NCBI RefSeq assembly: GCF_900609055.1
Contig: NZ_UXAW01000081.1
Location: 1-64,000 of the forward strand
Direction of reading: 5' to 3'
DNA from: Pseudogemmobacter humi
Lineage (GTDB): Bacteria > Pseudomonadota > Alphaproteobacteria > Rhodobacterales > Rhodobacteraceae
Length of the DNA: 64,000 nucleotides
Below, one piece after another: positions 49,769 to 58,698 of this stretch (its first letter is position 1; each line of letters opens with the position of its first letter). Both the position numbers and the translations under genes were made by a program. A model generated the notes under the pieces. That model searched no databases. It worked only from the letters and a program-made list of their open reading frames with translations, and was not told where the DNA came from.

Positions 49769-50484
49769 CGGAGCTGCTGTTCCGCGACGATCCCTGGTTG
49801 CAGGAGGCTGTCGCCACCGTCACCGGCCATACGCCCGAGGGCGGCATCCTGCTCGACCGCGTGCTGTTCTATCCGACCGGCGGCGGCCAGCCCGGCGATT
49901 CCGGCATGCTGATCTGGCCGGGCGGGCGGATGGCCATCGCCACCGCCACCCGCAACCCCGACGGCGCCGTGGTGCTGGTGCCCGCCGATCTGGCTGCGCT
50001 GCCGCCGGTGGGGGCCGGGGTTCGCCAGGTGCTGGACTGGGACCGGCGCTACCGCCACATGCGCCTGCATACCGCGCTGCATCTTCTGTCGGTGGTGATT
50101 CCGCTGCCGGTCACCGGCGGCCAGATCGGCGCGGAACGGGCGCGGCTCGATTTCGATATGCCGGATCCGCCCGAGCCCGCGGCGGTGCTGGAAGAGCGGC
50201 TGAACGCGCTGATCGGCCGCGATCTGAAGGTGAGCGAGAGCTGGATCACGGATGAGGAACTGCGCGCGAGCCCGGCGCTGGTGAAGACGCTTTCGGTGCG
50301 CCCCCCGGCGGGGCAGGGCCGGGTGCGGCTGGTTCGCATCGGCGAGGGGGCGGGGCAGGTCGATCTGCAACCCTGCGGCGGCACCCATGTCGCGCGCACC
50401 GGAGAAATCGGCGCGGTGACGGTCGAGAAGATCGAGAAAAAGGGCCGCATCAACCGCCGCGTCTCGATCCGGCTGGAAAGCTGA
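49765..50484 (+). CDS. alanyl-tRNA editing protein (AlaX)
   Basis: A 239-residue free-standing editing protein. The zinc ligands are in RLHTALHLL (HxxxH) and LQPCGGTHVA (CxxxH); the start GGILLDRVLFYPTGGGQPGDSG is the second AlaRS-like motif. It hydrolyses Ser-tRNA-Ala or Gly-tRNA-Ala. It starts in the ATGA overlap with the mechanosensitive channel gene. cysK, channel and alaX form a unit; the link of alaX with cysteine/serine metabolism is suggestive, not proven. Confidence 0.93.
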   Translation: MTELLFRDDPWLQEAVATVTGHTPEGGILLDRVLFYPTGGGQPGDSGMLIWPGGRMAIATATRNPDGAVVLVPADLAALPPVGAGVRQVLDWDRRYRHMRLHTALHLLSVVIPLPVTGGQIGAERARLDFDMPDPPEPAAVLEERLNALIGRDLKVSESWITDEELRASPALVKTLSVRPPAGQGRVRLVRIGEGAGQVDLQPCGGTHVARTGEIGAVTVEKIEKKGRINRRVSIRLES

Positions 50485-50647
50485 ACGCCGGCGGGACCGG
50501 GGGGCCGTCCGGTGAGACCCTTCCGGGCCGCAGGGCTGCATGTTCTGTGAGCGGGGCTGGGCCGACCGGAAATCCGCCGCTGTCAGTTGCACGGGCGGTT
50601 CCGGCTGAAGGATGAAGAAACCCGTCTTCCTCGCAGCCTGCCCCCGA

Positions 50648-51628
50648 TCATTCGGAACCGGCGGCGCCCGGACGGTGCTGGCAATAGTTCAGCAGTTCTC
50701 CGGCGATCCGGTTCAGCGGCAGGCTGCGCTCCGCCGCGCCGAGTTCGGCCGCGGCGCGGGGCATGCCGTAGACGACCGAACTGGCCTCGTCCTGGGCCAG
50801 TGTCATCGCCCCCGCCGCGCGCAGTTCCAGCAGACCCTGCGCCCCGTCGCGGCCCATCCCGGTCAGCAGCGCCGCCGCAACCGAGCCGGCCAACGGCACC
50901 GCCGAGCGAAACAGCATGTCGACCGATGGCAGATGCCCCGTGACCGGCGCGCCGGGTGCCAGTTCGCTGCGCAACGGGCGCCGGGCGGCAAGGCGCAGAT
51001 GGCCGGCACAGCCTGCGCCCACCATGATCACCCCGGGCTCCAGCAGGGTGCCATGCGCGGCGGGGATCACCCGCGCCGCCGTGCAGCGGGCGAACAGCCG
51101 GATCAGACTGTCGGAAAAGGCGGGCCCGGTATGCTGGACGATGGCCGTGGGCGGGCAATCGGCGGGAAAGGCGGGCAGGATGGTCATCAGCGCGTCGATC
51201 CCGCCGGTCGAGGCGCCGATCAGGATCAGCCGGTCGGGCAGAAAGCCGCCGCCCGCCAGCGGCCGCGTCTCGCCGCCCGCCACCCGTCCCGGCACCGGCG
51301 GCAGGCTCTGCGCCGTGTCGAGCCAGGCCGCGAGCCCGTCCTCTGCAAGCTGACCGGGCCCGGACGCCGGCAAGGCTTCGGGAATCTCCAGCCAGGAGGT
51401 GCCGGTCACCCGGAACATCGACAGCAGCCCCTCGAATTCCGGCTGGCGGGCGAGTTCGGGACCGATCAGCGCCAGCCCGGGCTCGCACCCTTCGGTCAGC
51501 ATATAGGCCGAGGACAGGTCCGGCGCGAGACCGGCGATCTCGTAGCCCGGCAGCGCCGCGATCCGGCGGCTGAGCCGCGCGGCGGAAATCGCCCGGGTGG
51601 TGATGAGGATGATCTTGCGCGGTTTCAT
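50648..51628 (-). CDS. cheB: CheB methylesterase with degenerate receiver
   Basis: A 326-residue CheB. The C-terminal esterase has Ser140 in IGASTGGIDAL, His166 in VQHTGPAFSDSL and Asp261 in GMGRDGAQGLLEL. The N-terminal receiver-like part (ILITTRAISAARLSRRIAALPG... GLALIGPELARQPEFEG) lacks the acidic pair and the phosphoacceptor Asp (IGPEL where DxxMP is expected). It removes methyl groups from receptors, apparently without phosphoryl control. ATG 51628 is favoured over 51652 by the MKPRKIILIT strand start. Last gene of the che operon. Confidence 0.9.
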   Translation of the reverse strand: MKPRKIILITTRAISAARLSRRIAALPGYEIAGLAPDLSSAYMLTEGCEPGLALIGPELARQPEFEGLLSMFRVTGTSWLEIPEALPASGPGQLAEDGLAAWLDTAQSLPPVPGRVAGGETRPLAGGGFLPDRLILIGASTGGIDALMTILPAFPADCPPTAIVQHTGPAFSDSLIRLFARCTAARVIPAAHGTLLEPGVIMVGAGCAGHLRLAARRPLRSELAPGAPVTGHLPSVDMLFRSAVPLAGSVAAALLTGMGRDGAQGLLELRAAGAMTLAQDEASSVVYGMPRAAAELGAAERSLPLNRIAGELLNYCQHRPGAAGSE

Positions 51629-51676
51629 CGGCGGCGCCCTCGCGGCGGGCATCCGGCGGCGGTTCGCGGGGCGGGA

Positions 51677-52027
51677 TCAGAGCAGCCAGGTCGCATCCGC
51701 ATCCCCGGTTTCGCAATCTGTGACGGCGTCAGGCAGGACGAGCGCACGGATCTCGGCGAGGTTAAGTCCTGCCGCAAGCCGCGCGGGGTCGGGCGGCAGA
51801 GCACCACCCTGTTCGGCAAGCGCCGCCAGCAGCGTGGCCAGATCCGCCAGCCGCTGGCCCAGCCGGTCGATCCCCTGCAAACCGGCGAAAGCGCCCGGCG
51901 CCGCCCCGGATGTGCAGCAGCCCGCGATGGCCGCCTCGATCCCATGCAGCATCCGGCGGCTGGTGTCGATCTCGCGCGCGATGGCGGCCAGCAGCGGGCT
52001 GAGAGCCGGAGAGTGAGGCGCGCTCAC
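51677..52027 (-). CDS. unknown small protein in che operon
   Basis: A 116-residue protein between cheY and cheB. It starts at GTG 52025-52027, overlapping the CheY stop (GTGA). Mostly helical (SPLLAAIAREIDTSRRMLHGIEAAIAGCC and RLGQRLADLATLLAALAEQGG), with a conserved-looking acidic end (LPDAVTDCETGDADATWLL). No recognised domain. Its place and helicity would fit an adaptor or phosphatase-like helper, but no CheZ active-site motif is visible. Confidence 0.65.
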   Translation of the reverse strand: MSAPHSPALSPLLAAIAREIDTSRRMLHGIEAAIAGCCTSGAAPGAFAGLQGIDRLGQRLADLATLLAALAEQGGALPPDPARLAAGLNLAEIRALVLPDAVTDCETGDADATWLL

Positions 52028-52410
52028 AGCGGCCCCACCACGCGCTCAATCGCCGCCTTCACCGTGGCGGGGGTGAAGGGTTTGCGGATCAGATTGTTCA
52101 GCCCCAGTTCCTGGCCGCGCTTCATCACCTCGGGCGTGGGGGTGCCGGTGATCAGGATGAAGCCGATGCGCTGCGTCGCGGTATTTTTTCGCAACGCCGC
52201 CAGCAGATCCAGCCCCGACAGCCCCGGCATGTTCATGTCGGAAATCACCAGATGGACCGGATGCGATGCCAGCTTGTCCAGCACGGCCATACTGTCGGAT
52301 TCGGTGGCGAAATGGCGGATGCCGATCTCTTCCAGCGATTGCGAGATCAGCGCCCGGCTGACCGACATATCATCGACCACCATCACGCGCAGATTGTCTT
52401 TCAGGCTCAT
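52024..52410 (-). CDS. cheY: CheY response regulator
   Basis: A 128-residue single-domain receiver. Acidic residues Asp13-Asp14 in VMVVDDMSVSR, phosphoacceptor Asp58 in HLVISDMNMPGLSG, Thr in FILITGTPTP and Lys in NNLIRKPF are all present. It should be phosphorylated by CheA and act on the flagellar motor or as a phosphate sink. It overlaps cheR by 4 bp and the small gene behind it by 4 bp. Confidence 0.93.
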   Translation of the reverse strand: MSLKDNLRVMVVDDMSVSRALISQSLEEIGIRHFATESDSMAVLDKLASHPVHLVISDMNMPGLSGLDLLAALRKNTATQRIGFILITGTPTPEVMKRGQELGLNNLIRKPFTPATVKAAIERVVGPL

Positions 52411-53279
52411 GAGCCGGTCCTTTCCGCGGCGCTGGTCAGTTGGTAGGCGGTGATTCCGGCGCTGCTCAGCAGGCCGGCGGCCGGGCCGCTCACCCGTTCG
52501 GAATGGCCGATGAACAGCATGCCGCCAGGGGCCAGCAGCTCTGCGAAGCGGCTCCACAGCCGGGCCTGTGTCGGCTTGTCGAAATAGATCGCCACGTTGC
52601 GGCAGAAGATCGCGTCGAACGGGCCGCGCAGGGGCCAGGATTCGACGAGATTGAGCGCGGCGAAGCGGATCATTCCGGTGACCCTCTCGTCCAGCGCGAA
52701 ATGATCCGCTCCGGCAGGGCGGCTGAAGGCGGCGCGCAGCGTGGCGGGGATGCTCTGCGCCTCCGCGACGGGATAGCGGCCGATGCGCGCGCGGGCGAGG
52801 ATTTTCGCGTCGATGTCGGTAGCGAGGATGCGGATGTTGAGGCGCGGCGCCTCGGGCAGCAGGTCGAGCACGGTCATGGCGATCGAGCAGGGTTCCTGGC
52901 CTTCCGAGCAGCCCGCCGACCAGATCCTGAGCCGTCCGCCCCGGCGCAGATCGCCCAGCCGGGGGTGCAGCACGCCGTCGCTGAACTGACGGAAATGATG
53001 CGCCTCGCGGAAGAAGCTGGTGACATTGGTGGTCAGCGCCGGGATCAGCGCCTCGCGCTCGGGCCCGCCCACGCCGGATTCGAGCCGGTCGAGGAAGGTC
53101 GCGATATCGGGGCAGTCCAGATCCGCCAGCAGCCGCAGCAGCCGCGAATGCAGCAGCTGGCGCTTGTTCTCCTGCTGGAACAGACCGAATTCGCGGCGGG
53201 AATATTCCGCGATCCGCGCGAAATCCGCATCGGAAAGCAGCGCCTCCGCCGGGCTGTCGCGGGGGGCGAGCAACGTCAT
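52407..53279 (-). CDS. cheR: CheR protein-glutamate methyltransferase
   Basis: A 290-residue CheR. N-terminal helical part (LSDADFARIAEYSRREFGLF), then NVTSFFREAHHF, the SAM site IWSAGCSEGQEPCSIAM, ILATDIDAKILARARIGRYP, and FDAIFCRNVAIYFDKPTQARL. It methylates glutamates on chemoreceptors with SAM. It starts in the overlap with cheW (4 bp) and overlaps cheY by 4 bp. No receptor gene is in the window. Confidence 0.94.
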   Translation of the reverse strand: MTLLAPRDSPAEALLSDADFARIAEYSRREFGLFQQENKRQLLHSRLLRLLADLDCPDIATFLDRLESGVGGPEREALIPALTTNVTSFFREAHHFRQFSDGVLHPRLGDLRRGGRLRIWSAGCSEGQEPCSIAMTVLDLLPEAPRLNIRILATDIDAKILARARIGRYPVAEAQSIPATLRAAFSRPAGADHFALDERVTGMIRFAALNLVESWPLRGPFDAIFCRNVAIYFDKPTQARLWSRFAELLAPGGMLFIGHSERVSGPAAGLLSSAGITAYQLTSAAERTGS

Positions 53280-53749
53280 GCGGCGGGCCTCGTCCCGCAG
53301 CGGATCACCGCGGCAAGGTCGATCACCCGGGTCATGCCCTCCTCTGCTCCGATGATGCCGATGATGCCGGTGATGCCGGCGCGGGTGGCATCGGAGCGCA
53401 GATCGGGCGTCTCCTGGATGCTGGACCGGCTGACCGAGAGGATTTCCGAGACCGCCTCGACCAGCAGGCCCAGGGTCTGGCTGCCGATCGTCGCCACCAC
53501 CACCACATTGCGCGGGTTTTCCGGCGTGGGGCCAAGGCCGAACCGCGCGGAAAGATCGTAGATCGGGATCACCGATCCGCGCAGGTTCATCACCCCCAGC
53601 ACCTCTTTCGGCACATGGGGCAGCGGGGTCACCGCGCTCCAGCGGCGGATCTCGCGCACATGGGCGATGTCGAGCGAGAAGCTCTGCCCTCCGGCGAAGA
53701 AGGTGACGAATTCGGCGTCGGGGCCGGTGTCCGGGTCAGGCGGGGGCAT
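53276..53749 (-). CDS. cheW: CheW coupling protein
   Basis: A 157-residue CheW. Family blocks are FVTFFAGGQSFSLDIAHVREIRRW, VMNLRGSVIPIYDLSARFGL and TLGLLVEAVSEILSVSRSSIQ. It links CheA to chemoreceptors. The ATG at 53749 lies within the end of cheA (14-bp overlap), and the stop overlaps the cheR start by 4 bp. Confidence 0.93.
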   Translation of the reverse strand: MPPPDPDTGPDAEFVTFFAGGQSFSLDIAHVREIRRWSAVTPLPHVPKEVLGVMNLRGSVIPIYDLSARFGLGPTPENPRNVVVVATIGSQTLGLLVEAVSEILSVSRSSIQETPDLRSDATRAGITGIIGIIGAEEGMTRVIDLAAVIRCGTRPAA

Positions 53750-55841
53750 GGCAGGTTCCGGTTTCGGTCGGGGAGGGAATGCGGGGAGGCGGGGGCGCCA
53801 GGCGGTTCGCGGCCAGCGCTTCGGCGTCGAGGATCAGCGCGATCTGGCCATTGCCCAGCACGGTGGCGGCCGAGACGCCAGGAACCGCGCCGTAATTCGC
53901 GTCCAGCCCCTTGATCACCACCTGGCGCTGATCATGCACGGCGTCGACGATCAGCGCGCACTGGCTCTGGCTTTCGGTTTCGACCAGCAGGGCCAGCGGC
54001 GGCAGCCGGGCGTCGCGGGGGGGGAAGCCCAGCGATTGCGCCACATCGATCACCGGCAGGAAGCGGCCGCGCACCGAAAGCAGCCGTTCCGCGGTGCCGG
54101 CCGCATGCAGATCGGACGGAGCGGGGCGGACCGTCTCGATCACCGGGGCAGTGGGGATCACCATGGTCTGGCCCGAGACCGAGATCACCATCCCGTCCAT
54201 CACCGCGAGCGTCAGCGGCAGCGAGATGGTGAATTCGCTGCCCTGGCCCGGATCCGAGGCGATGGTGATGCGCCCGCCAAGCGCCGCCACCGCATTGCGG
54301 ACCACATCGAGGCCGACGCCGCGCCCCGAAAGGTTCGACACCTTTCCCGCCGTGGAAAATCCGGGCAAAAACAGCAGGTTGTCGATCTCGCTCTCGCTGA
54401 GATCGGCATCGGCCGCGATCAGGCCGCCGGCCACCGCCTTGTCGCGGATGCGGATGCGGTCGAAGCCGGCGCCGTCGTCGCGCAGCGTGATGACGACGCT
54501 GCCCGAGCGATGCGCGGCCGAGAGGCGGATCGTGCCCTCGGGGTCCTTGCCCGAGGCCGCGCGGGCGGCGGGGCTTTCGATCCCGTGATCGACCGCGTTG
54601 CGGATCATATGGGTCAGCGGATCGGCCAGCCGCTCGATCACCGTCTTGTCGACCTCGGTCGCCTCGCCGGTGCAGATAAGCCGTGCGGATTTCCCGGTCG
54701 CCGCCACCGCCTCGCGCAGGATGCGCGACATGCGCTGGAACAACGGCCGGACCGGCTGGGCACGGATCGCCATCACCGCTTCCTGAAGGTCGCGCGCGAG
54801 CAGGCGGTAATCCTCGGTATGGGCGATGATCCCCGAATCGCCCGGCAGAGACAGATCGAGCACATGCTGCTCGATCATCGCCTGGTTGATGATCAGCTCG
54901 CCCACGGCATTGATCAGCCGGTCCACCCGCTCCAGATCGACGCGCAGAGTGGGGCGGGGCGTGCGGTCCTCTTCTTCGGCCGCGGGCTGCGGGGCGCGCG
55001 AGGGAGCCTCAGGAGCACTGGCATCCTGCGGAGCGGGATCTGGCGGAAGAGCGGCGGCGGGCGGAGCGGGCGGCTCTGCCGGGGTTTGCATGTCGAGCGG
55101 AGAGATCGTCAGATCACAAAGCCCCTGGGCGAAATCGAAATAGCTTTCGATCGCCTCCCGGGGCTGCGCGCAGGGCAGGCGGATGGTCCAGCCGAGCCAG
55201 GGCAATGAGGGATCGCAGGTGTCGAAGGCGGGCTGCGCCGAGAGATCGGGCGTGACCGCGGGCGCGCCGAAATCCGCGAGACCGGCGATCAGATGCAGCG
55301 GCTCATGCCCGTGGGCCAGCAGTTCAGGATGCGGGCGGAACCGGATCAGCCAGCCCGCCGGATCGCCGGGGGCATCCGGGGGGGGCGGGTCGGGGAACAG
55401 ATCGAGCGGCACGGCGGCGAAGCTGAAACAGAAATCCTCGTCTTCTTCGGCAGGGGGGCCGCCCAGGCAGGCATCGAGGCTGTGCAGAAATCCCGCCGTC
55501 AGTGCCGCATCCATGCCGCGGCCATCGCGCGCCGCCTCGACCTGATCGGCGAGATGGTCGGCCGAGCGCAGCAGGACGTGCATCACCTCGTCGCCGGGCG
55601 TCAGCCCGCCGCCGCGGATCGCGTCCAGCACGGTCTCGAACCGATGGGCGAAAGTCACCAGCGCGTCGAGCCCGAAGGCCCCGGCGCCACCCTTGATCGA
55701 ATGCACCGCGCGGAACACCGCATTCACGACCTCGTGATCCGCCTCGGCGCATTCCATCAGCGCGAGCCCCGAGGCCAGGGCCTCCAGCAGATCCTCGCAT
55801 TCCTGAAAGAAGGTGTCGCGGATGCTCTGGTTCGTGCTCAT
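53736..55841 (-). CDS. cheA: CheA histidine kinase
   Basis: A 701-residue CheA. Phospho-His47 lies in AVHSIKGGAGAFG (P1). A long middle region and a Pro/Ala/Glu-rich linker (around residues 265-300) replace a clear P2. Dimerisation helices start at RVDLERVDRLINAVGEL. The ATP site is N box HMIRNAVDHGIESP, G1 DDGAGFD and G2 GRGVGLDVVRNAVAALGG. The C-terminal P5 is CheW-like. It starts in a 4-bp overlap with the upstream cheY gene. It drives phosphorylation of the two CheY proteins. Confidence 0.95.
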   Translation of the reverse strand: MSTNQSIRDTFFQECEDLLEALASGLALMECAEADHEVVNAVFRAVHSIKGGAGAFGLDALVTFAHRFETVLDAIRGGGLTPGDEVMHVLLRSADHLADQVEAARDGRGMDAALTAGFLHSLDACLGGPPAEEDEDFCFSFAAVPLDLFPDPPPPDAPGDPAGWLIRFRPHPELLAHGHEPLHLIAGLADFGAPAVTPDLSAQPAFDTCDPSLPWLGWTIRLPCAQPREAIESYFDFAQGLCDLTISPLDMQTPAEPPAPPAAALPPDPAPQDASAPEAPSRAPQPAAEEEDRTPRPTLRVDLERVDRLINAVGELIINQAMIEQHVLDLSLPGDSGIIAHTEDYRLLARDLQEAVMAIRAQPVRPLFQRMSRILREAVAATGKSARLICTGEATEVDKTVIERLADPLTHMIRNAVDHGIESPAARAASGKDPEGTIRLSAAHRSGSVVITLRDDGAGFDRIRIRDKAVAGGLIAADADLSESEIDNLLFLPGFSTAGKVSNLSGRGVGLDVVRNAVAALGGRITIASDPGQGSEFTISLPLTLAVMDGMVISVSGQTMVIPTAPVIETVRPAPSDLHAAGTAERLLSVRGRFLPVIDVAQSLGFPPRDARLPPLALLVETESQSQCALIVDAVHDQRQVVIKGLDANYGAVPGVSAATVLGNGQIALILDAEALAANRLAPPPPRIPSPTETGTCHAPA

Positions 55842-56215
55842 CGCGCGGCCCCCCCGCCCAGAAACCGGCGCAGGATCGGGATCAGCACCGCATTCTCGAA
55901 GGGTTTGGTCAGCCAGCCGGTCGCCCCGGCGGCGCGGGCGCGGGCGCGCAGGGTCGCGGCGCTTTCGGTGCTGAGGACGAGAATCGGCACCCGGGAATGG
56001 CTGGCGCCGGCGCGGATCGCGCCGATCACCCCGAAACCGTCCATCCGGGGCATGTTCAGATCGGTGATCACCAGGTCGGGCGCATGTTCGGCAAAACGCT
56101 CCAGCCCTTCGACCCCGTCGTCCGCGGTCACGCAGGCGAATCCCGCCGCCTCGATCGCCTGGCGCAGCAGGAGGCGGATGGTCAGGGAATCGTCGATGGC
56201 GAGAACCAGCGTCAT
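55838..56215 (-). CDS. CheY-like response regulator
   Basis: A 125-residue receiver with Asp8-Asp9, phospho-Asp52 (LVITDLNMPRMDG), Ser in LVLSTES and Lys in GWLTKPF intact. It is the second single-domain CheY of the operon and sits between the STAS protein and CheA, with 4-bp overlaps on both sides. Sequence more like the CheY placed before CheA in STAS-CheY-CheA operons than the motor-binding type. Confidence 0.92.
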   Translation of the reverse strand: MTLVLAIDDSLTIRLLLRQAIEAAGFACVTADDGVEGLERFAEHAPDLVITDLNMPRMDGFGVIGAIRAGASHSRVPILVLSTESAATLRARARAAGATGWLTKPFENAVLIPILRRFLGGGAAR

Positions 56216-56502
56216 GCCGCGCCCCCGCCGCTGTGATCGAGGATCCCCGGCCCGATTCCCAGCAGGGCCAGCAGATCCGCCTGGGACGGCGACAGGCCGC
56301 TCAGCCGGAAGGACAGCCCCCGCGCGCGCCAGTCGGCCGCCGCCACGATCAGGAACTGCAGGAGCAGGCTGTCGATCCGCCGCAGCGCCCGGGCCGAGAC
56401 CTCGACCGGCCGCTCGCGATGCGTCCGCAGAAACTCGGCAATCGCCGGATCGCCGGCCAGATCCACCCGTTCGGGCAAGGCGAGAGTGATGCTGCCGGTC
56501 AT
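56212..56502 (-). CDS. STAS-domain protein of chemotaxis operon
   Basis: A 96-residue STAS (anti-anti-sigma-like) protein, first gene of the leftward che operon. ITLALPERVDLAGDPAIAEFLRTHRERPVEVSARALRRIDSLLLQFLIVAA shows the fold; Ser44 in RRIDSLLLQ is at the place of the phosphorylated serine in SpoIIAA-type proteins. Its end overlaps the CheY gene by 4 bp. Such STAS proteins open several alphaproteobacterial che clusters; their partner is not known. Confidence 0.85.
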   Translation of the reverse strand: MTGSITLALPERVDLAGDPAIAEFLRTHRERPVEVSARALRRIDSLLLQFLIVAAADWRARGLSFRLSGLSPSQADLLALLGIGPGILDHSGGGAA

Positions 56503-56615
56503 ATGCGGGCCTTTGGCTGTAAGATGCCGTTCGCCCCATCCATAGCCGTTGGGGATTTAAGAATTCCTTGCCGCGCCCGGCCCCCGAGGGCAGGATTTCC
56601 TTCAACCTTTCCGCG

Positions 56616-56644
56616 TTTTCGCTGCTTCGGCCTCTGGCTATAAT
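56616..56644 (+). promoter_or_regulatory. candidate promoter of taurine aminotransferase gene
   Basis: A perfect -10 TATAAT (56639-56644) with TTTTCG (56616-56621) 17 bp upstream. It lies about 80 nt before the ATG at 56729. The -35 match is weak. Confidence 0.5.
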
Positions 56645-56728
56645 ACGGCCAGCGTTCTGGCCCTAATCCCGGCCGGGGTTTTCCGCGATAATCGCGGCAA
56701 CGAATTCTGGTCGGGAAAGGCACGGGCC

Positions 56729-58108
56729 ATGGAAGGCATTCAGGGCATGAACGACATGGGGCGGGTGATCGAAGCCGACCGCGCCCATGTCTGGCACCAT
56801 CTGGTGCAGCACAAGGCGTTCGAGACCGCGGATCCGCGGGTGATCGTCGAGGGCAAGGGCCTCAGGGTCTGGGACGCGAAGGGCAAGGAATATCTCGACG
56901 CGGTGTCGGGCGGGGTCTGGACCGTGAACGTCGGCTACGGCCGCGAATCGATTGCCCGCGCGGTTTACGAGCAGCTGCTGAAGATGAACTATTTCGCCGG
57001 GGCGGCGGGCTCGGTGCCGGGCGCCCTGTTCGCCGAGAAGCTGATCGCGAAGATGCCGGGCATGAGCCGGGTCTATTATTCCAACTCGGGCTCGGAGGCG
57101 AACGAGAAGGTCTACAAGATGGTGCGCCAGATCGCGCATCGGGTGCATGGCGGCAGGAAGTGGAAGATCCTCTACCGCGACCGCGACTATCACGGCACCA
57201 CCATCGGCACGCTCGCCACCTCGGGCCAGGATCAGCGCGCCGAGCAATACGGCCCCTATCCCGAGGGTTTCGTGCGGGTGCCGCATTGCCTTGAATACCG
57301 CAAGCAATGGGATGTCGAGAACTACGGCGAGCGCGCGGCGGATGCCATCGAAGAGGTGATCCTGCGCGAGGGCCCCGACACCGTGGGCGCGCTGGTGCTG
57401 GAGCCGGTCACCGCCGGGGGCGGCGTGATCGTGCCGCCGAAAGGCTATTGGGAGCGCGTGCAGGAGATCTGCCGCAAATACGATATCCTGCTGCATATCG
57501 ACGAGGTGGTCTGCGGCATGGGCCGGGCGGGCGCCTGGTTCGGCTATCAGCTTTACGGCGTGAAGCCCGATTTCGTGACCATGGCCAAGGGCGTGGCCTC
57601 GGGCTATGCGGCGATCTCCTGCACCGTCACCACCGAACGGGTGTTCGATCTGTTCAAACAGGACGCCGCCGATCCGATGAGCTATTTCCGCGACATCTCG
57701 ACCTTCGGGGGCTGCACCTCGGGGCCGGCGGCGGCGCTGGAAAACATGCGCATCATCGAGGACGAGAACCTGATCGAAAACACGCAGAAGATGGGCGAGC
57801 GCTGCCTCGGCAACCTGACTGCGCTGATGGAGAAGCACAGGATCATCGGCGATGTGCGCGGCAAGGGCCTGTTCCTCGGCGCCGAACTGGTGGCCGACCG
57901 CGCGACCAAAGAGCCCGCCGATGAAAAGCTGGTGCAGCAGGTGGTCGCGGAATGCGGCGCCCAGGGCGTGATCATCGGCGCGACCAACCGCTCGGTGCCG
58001 GGGTTCAACAACACGCTCTGCCTGTCGCCGCCGCTGATCGCCACCGCCGACGACATCGACGAGATCACCGGCGCCATCGACGTGGCGCTGACCCGCGTCT
58101 TCGGCTGA
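56729..58108 (+). CDS. tpa: taurine-pyruvate aminotransferase
   Basis: A 459-residue class III PLP transaminase. Lys287 in FVTMAKGVASGYAAI is the PLP lysine; LLHIDEVVCGMGRAGAWFGYQ and SNSGSEANEKVYKMVRQIAHRV are family blocks. The start (HVWHHLVQHKAF...) and VCGMGRAGAWFGY fit Tpa, which converts taurine plus pyruvate to sulfoacetaldehyde and alanine. Xsc and other taurine genes are not adjacent, so substrate is inferred by sequence feel. Terminator at 58141-58167. Confidence 0.82.
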   Translation: MEGIQGMNDMGRVIEADRAHVWHHLVQHKAFETADPRVIVEGKGLRVWDAKGKEYLDAVSGGVWTVNVGYGRESIARAVYEQLLKMNYFAGAAGSVPGALFAEKLIAKMPGMSRVYYSNSGSEANEKVYKMVRQIAHRVHGGRKWKILYRDRDYHGTTIGTLATSGQDQRAEQYGPYPEGFVRVPHCLEYRKQWDVENYGERAADAIEEVILREGPDTVGALVLEPVTAGGGVIVPPKGYWERVQEICRKYDILLHIDEVVCGMGRAGAWFGYQLYGVKPDFVTMAKGVASGYAAISCTVTTERVFDLFKQDAADPMSYFRDISTFGGCTSGPAAALENMRIIEDENLIENTQKMGERCLGNLTALMEKHRIIGDVRGKGLFLGAELVADRATKEPADEKLVQQVVAECGAQGVIIGATNRSVPGFNNTLCLSPPLIATADDIDEITGAIDVALTRVFG

Positions 58109-58140
58109 ACGGCCAGATCCGAACGGCTACGCCCAACGAC

Positions 58141-58167
58141 AGCCGCGGGGGAAACCCCGCGGCTTTT
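58141..58167 (+). terminator. intrinsic terminator after tpa
   Basis: 10-bp stem AGCCGCGGGG/CCCCGCGGCT with a GAAA tetraloop and TTTT. Confidence 0.92.
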
Positions 58168-58231
58168 CCCTGCGCGGCTGGACGGGCTGCGGGGCCTCGC
58201 ATAACCTGCGGGCCGGGTCTGGAGGCGCGAT

Positions 58232-58684
58232 ATGCTCAAGGGAATCGATCACCGGCTGAACGCGGATGTGCTGCACGCCCTGCGCGCCATGGGCCATGGC
58301 GACATGCTGATCCTGACGGATGTGAATTTCCCCTCGGATTCGGTCGCGCGCCACACCACTTTGGGCCGCGCGCTGACGATGGAGAACCTGAGCGCCACGG
58401 ATGCCGCGCGGGCGATCCTGTCGCTGCTGCCGCTGGATGATTTCGTCCCCGATTTCGCCGGGCGGATGGAGGTGGTGGGCGATCCCGCCGCCCTGCCCGA
58501 GGTGCAGCGCGAGGTCCAGGCCGAGGTCGACCGCGCCGAGGGCCGCGCCCGCCCGCTGCCGGGGATCGAACGCTTCGCCTTCTATGATCTCGCGAAACAG
58601 GCCTATGCGGTGATCGCCACCGGCGAGCGCCGGTTCTACGGCTGTTTCATGTTCCGCAAGGGCGTGATCGCGCCCGACGCCTGA
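58232..58684 (+). CDS. RbsD/FucU-family sugar mutarotase
   Basis: A 150-residue RbsD/FucU protein. It starts MLKGIDHRLNADVLHALRAMGHGDMLILTDVNFP, with the conserved His (GIDHRLN) and Asp, and ends FYDLAKQAYAVIATGERRFYGCFMFRKGVI. It interconverts sugar anomers (ribose pyranase or fucose mutarotase). FucU-like by the YGCFMFRKGVI end. It is followed, 15 nt on, by a ribokinase-family gene; no transporter is adjacent. Confidence 0.9.
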   Translation: MLKGIDHRLNADVLHALRAMGHGDMLILTDVNFPSDSVARHTTLGRALTMENLSATDAARAILSLLPLDDFVPDFAGRMEVVGDPAALPEVQREVQAEVDRAEGRARPLPGIERFAFYDLAKQAYAVIATGERRFYGCFMFRKGVIAPDA

Positions 58685-58698
58685 CCCCCGGAGGCCCC

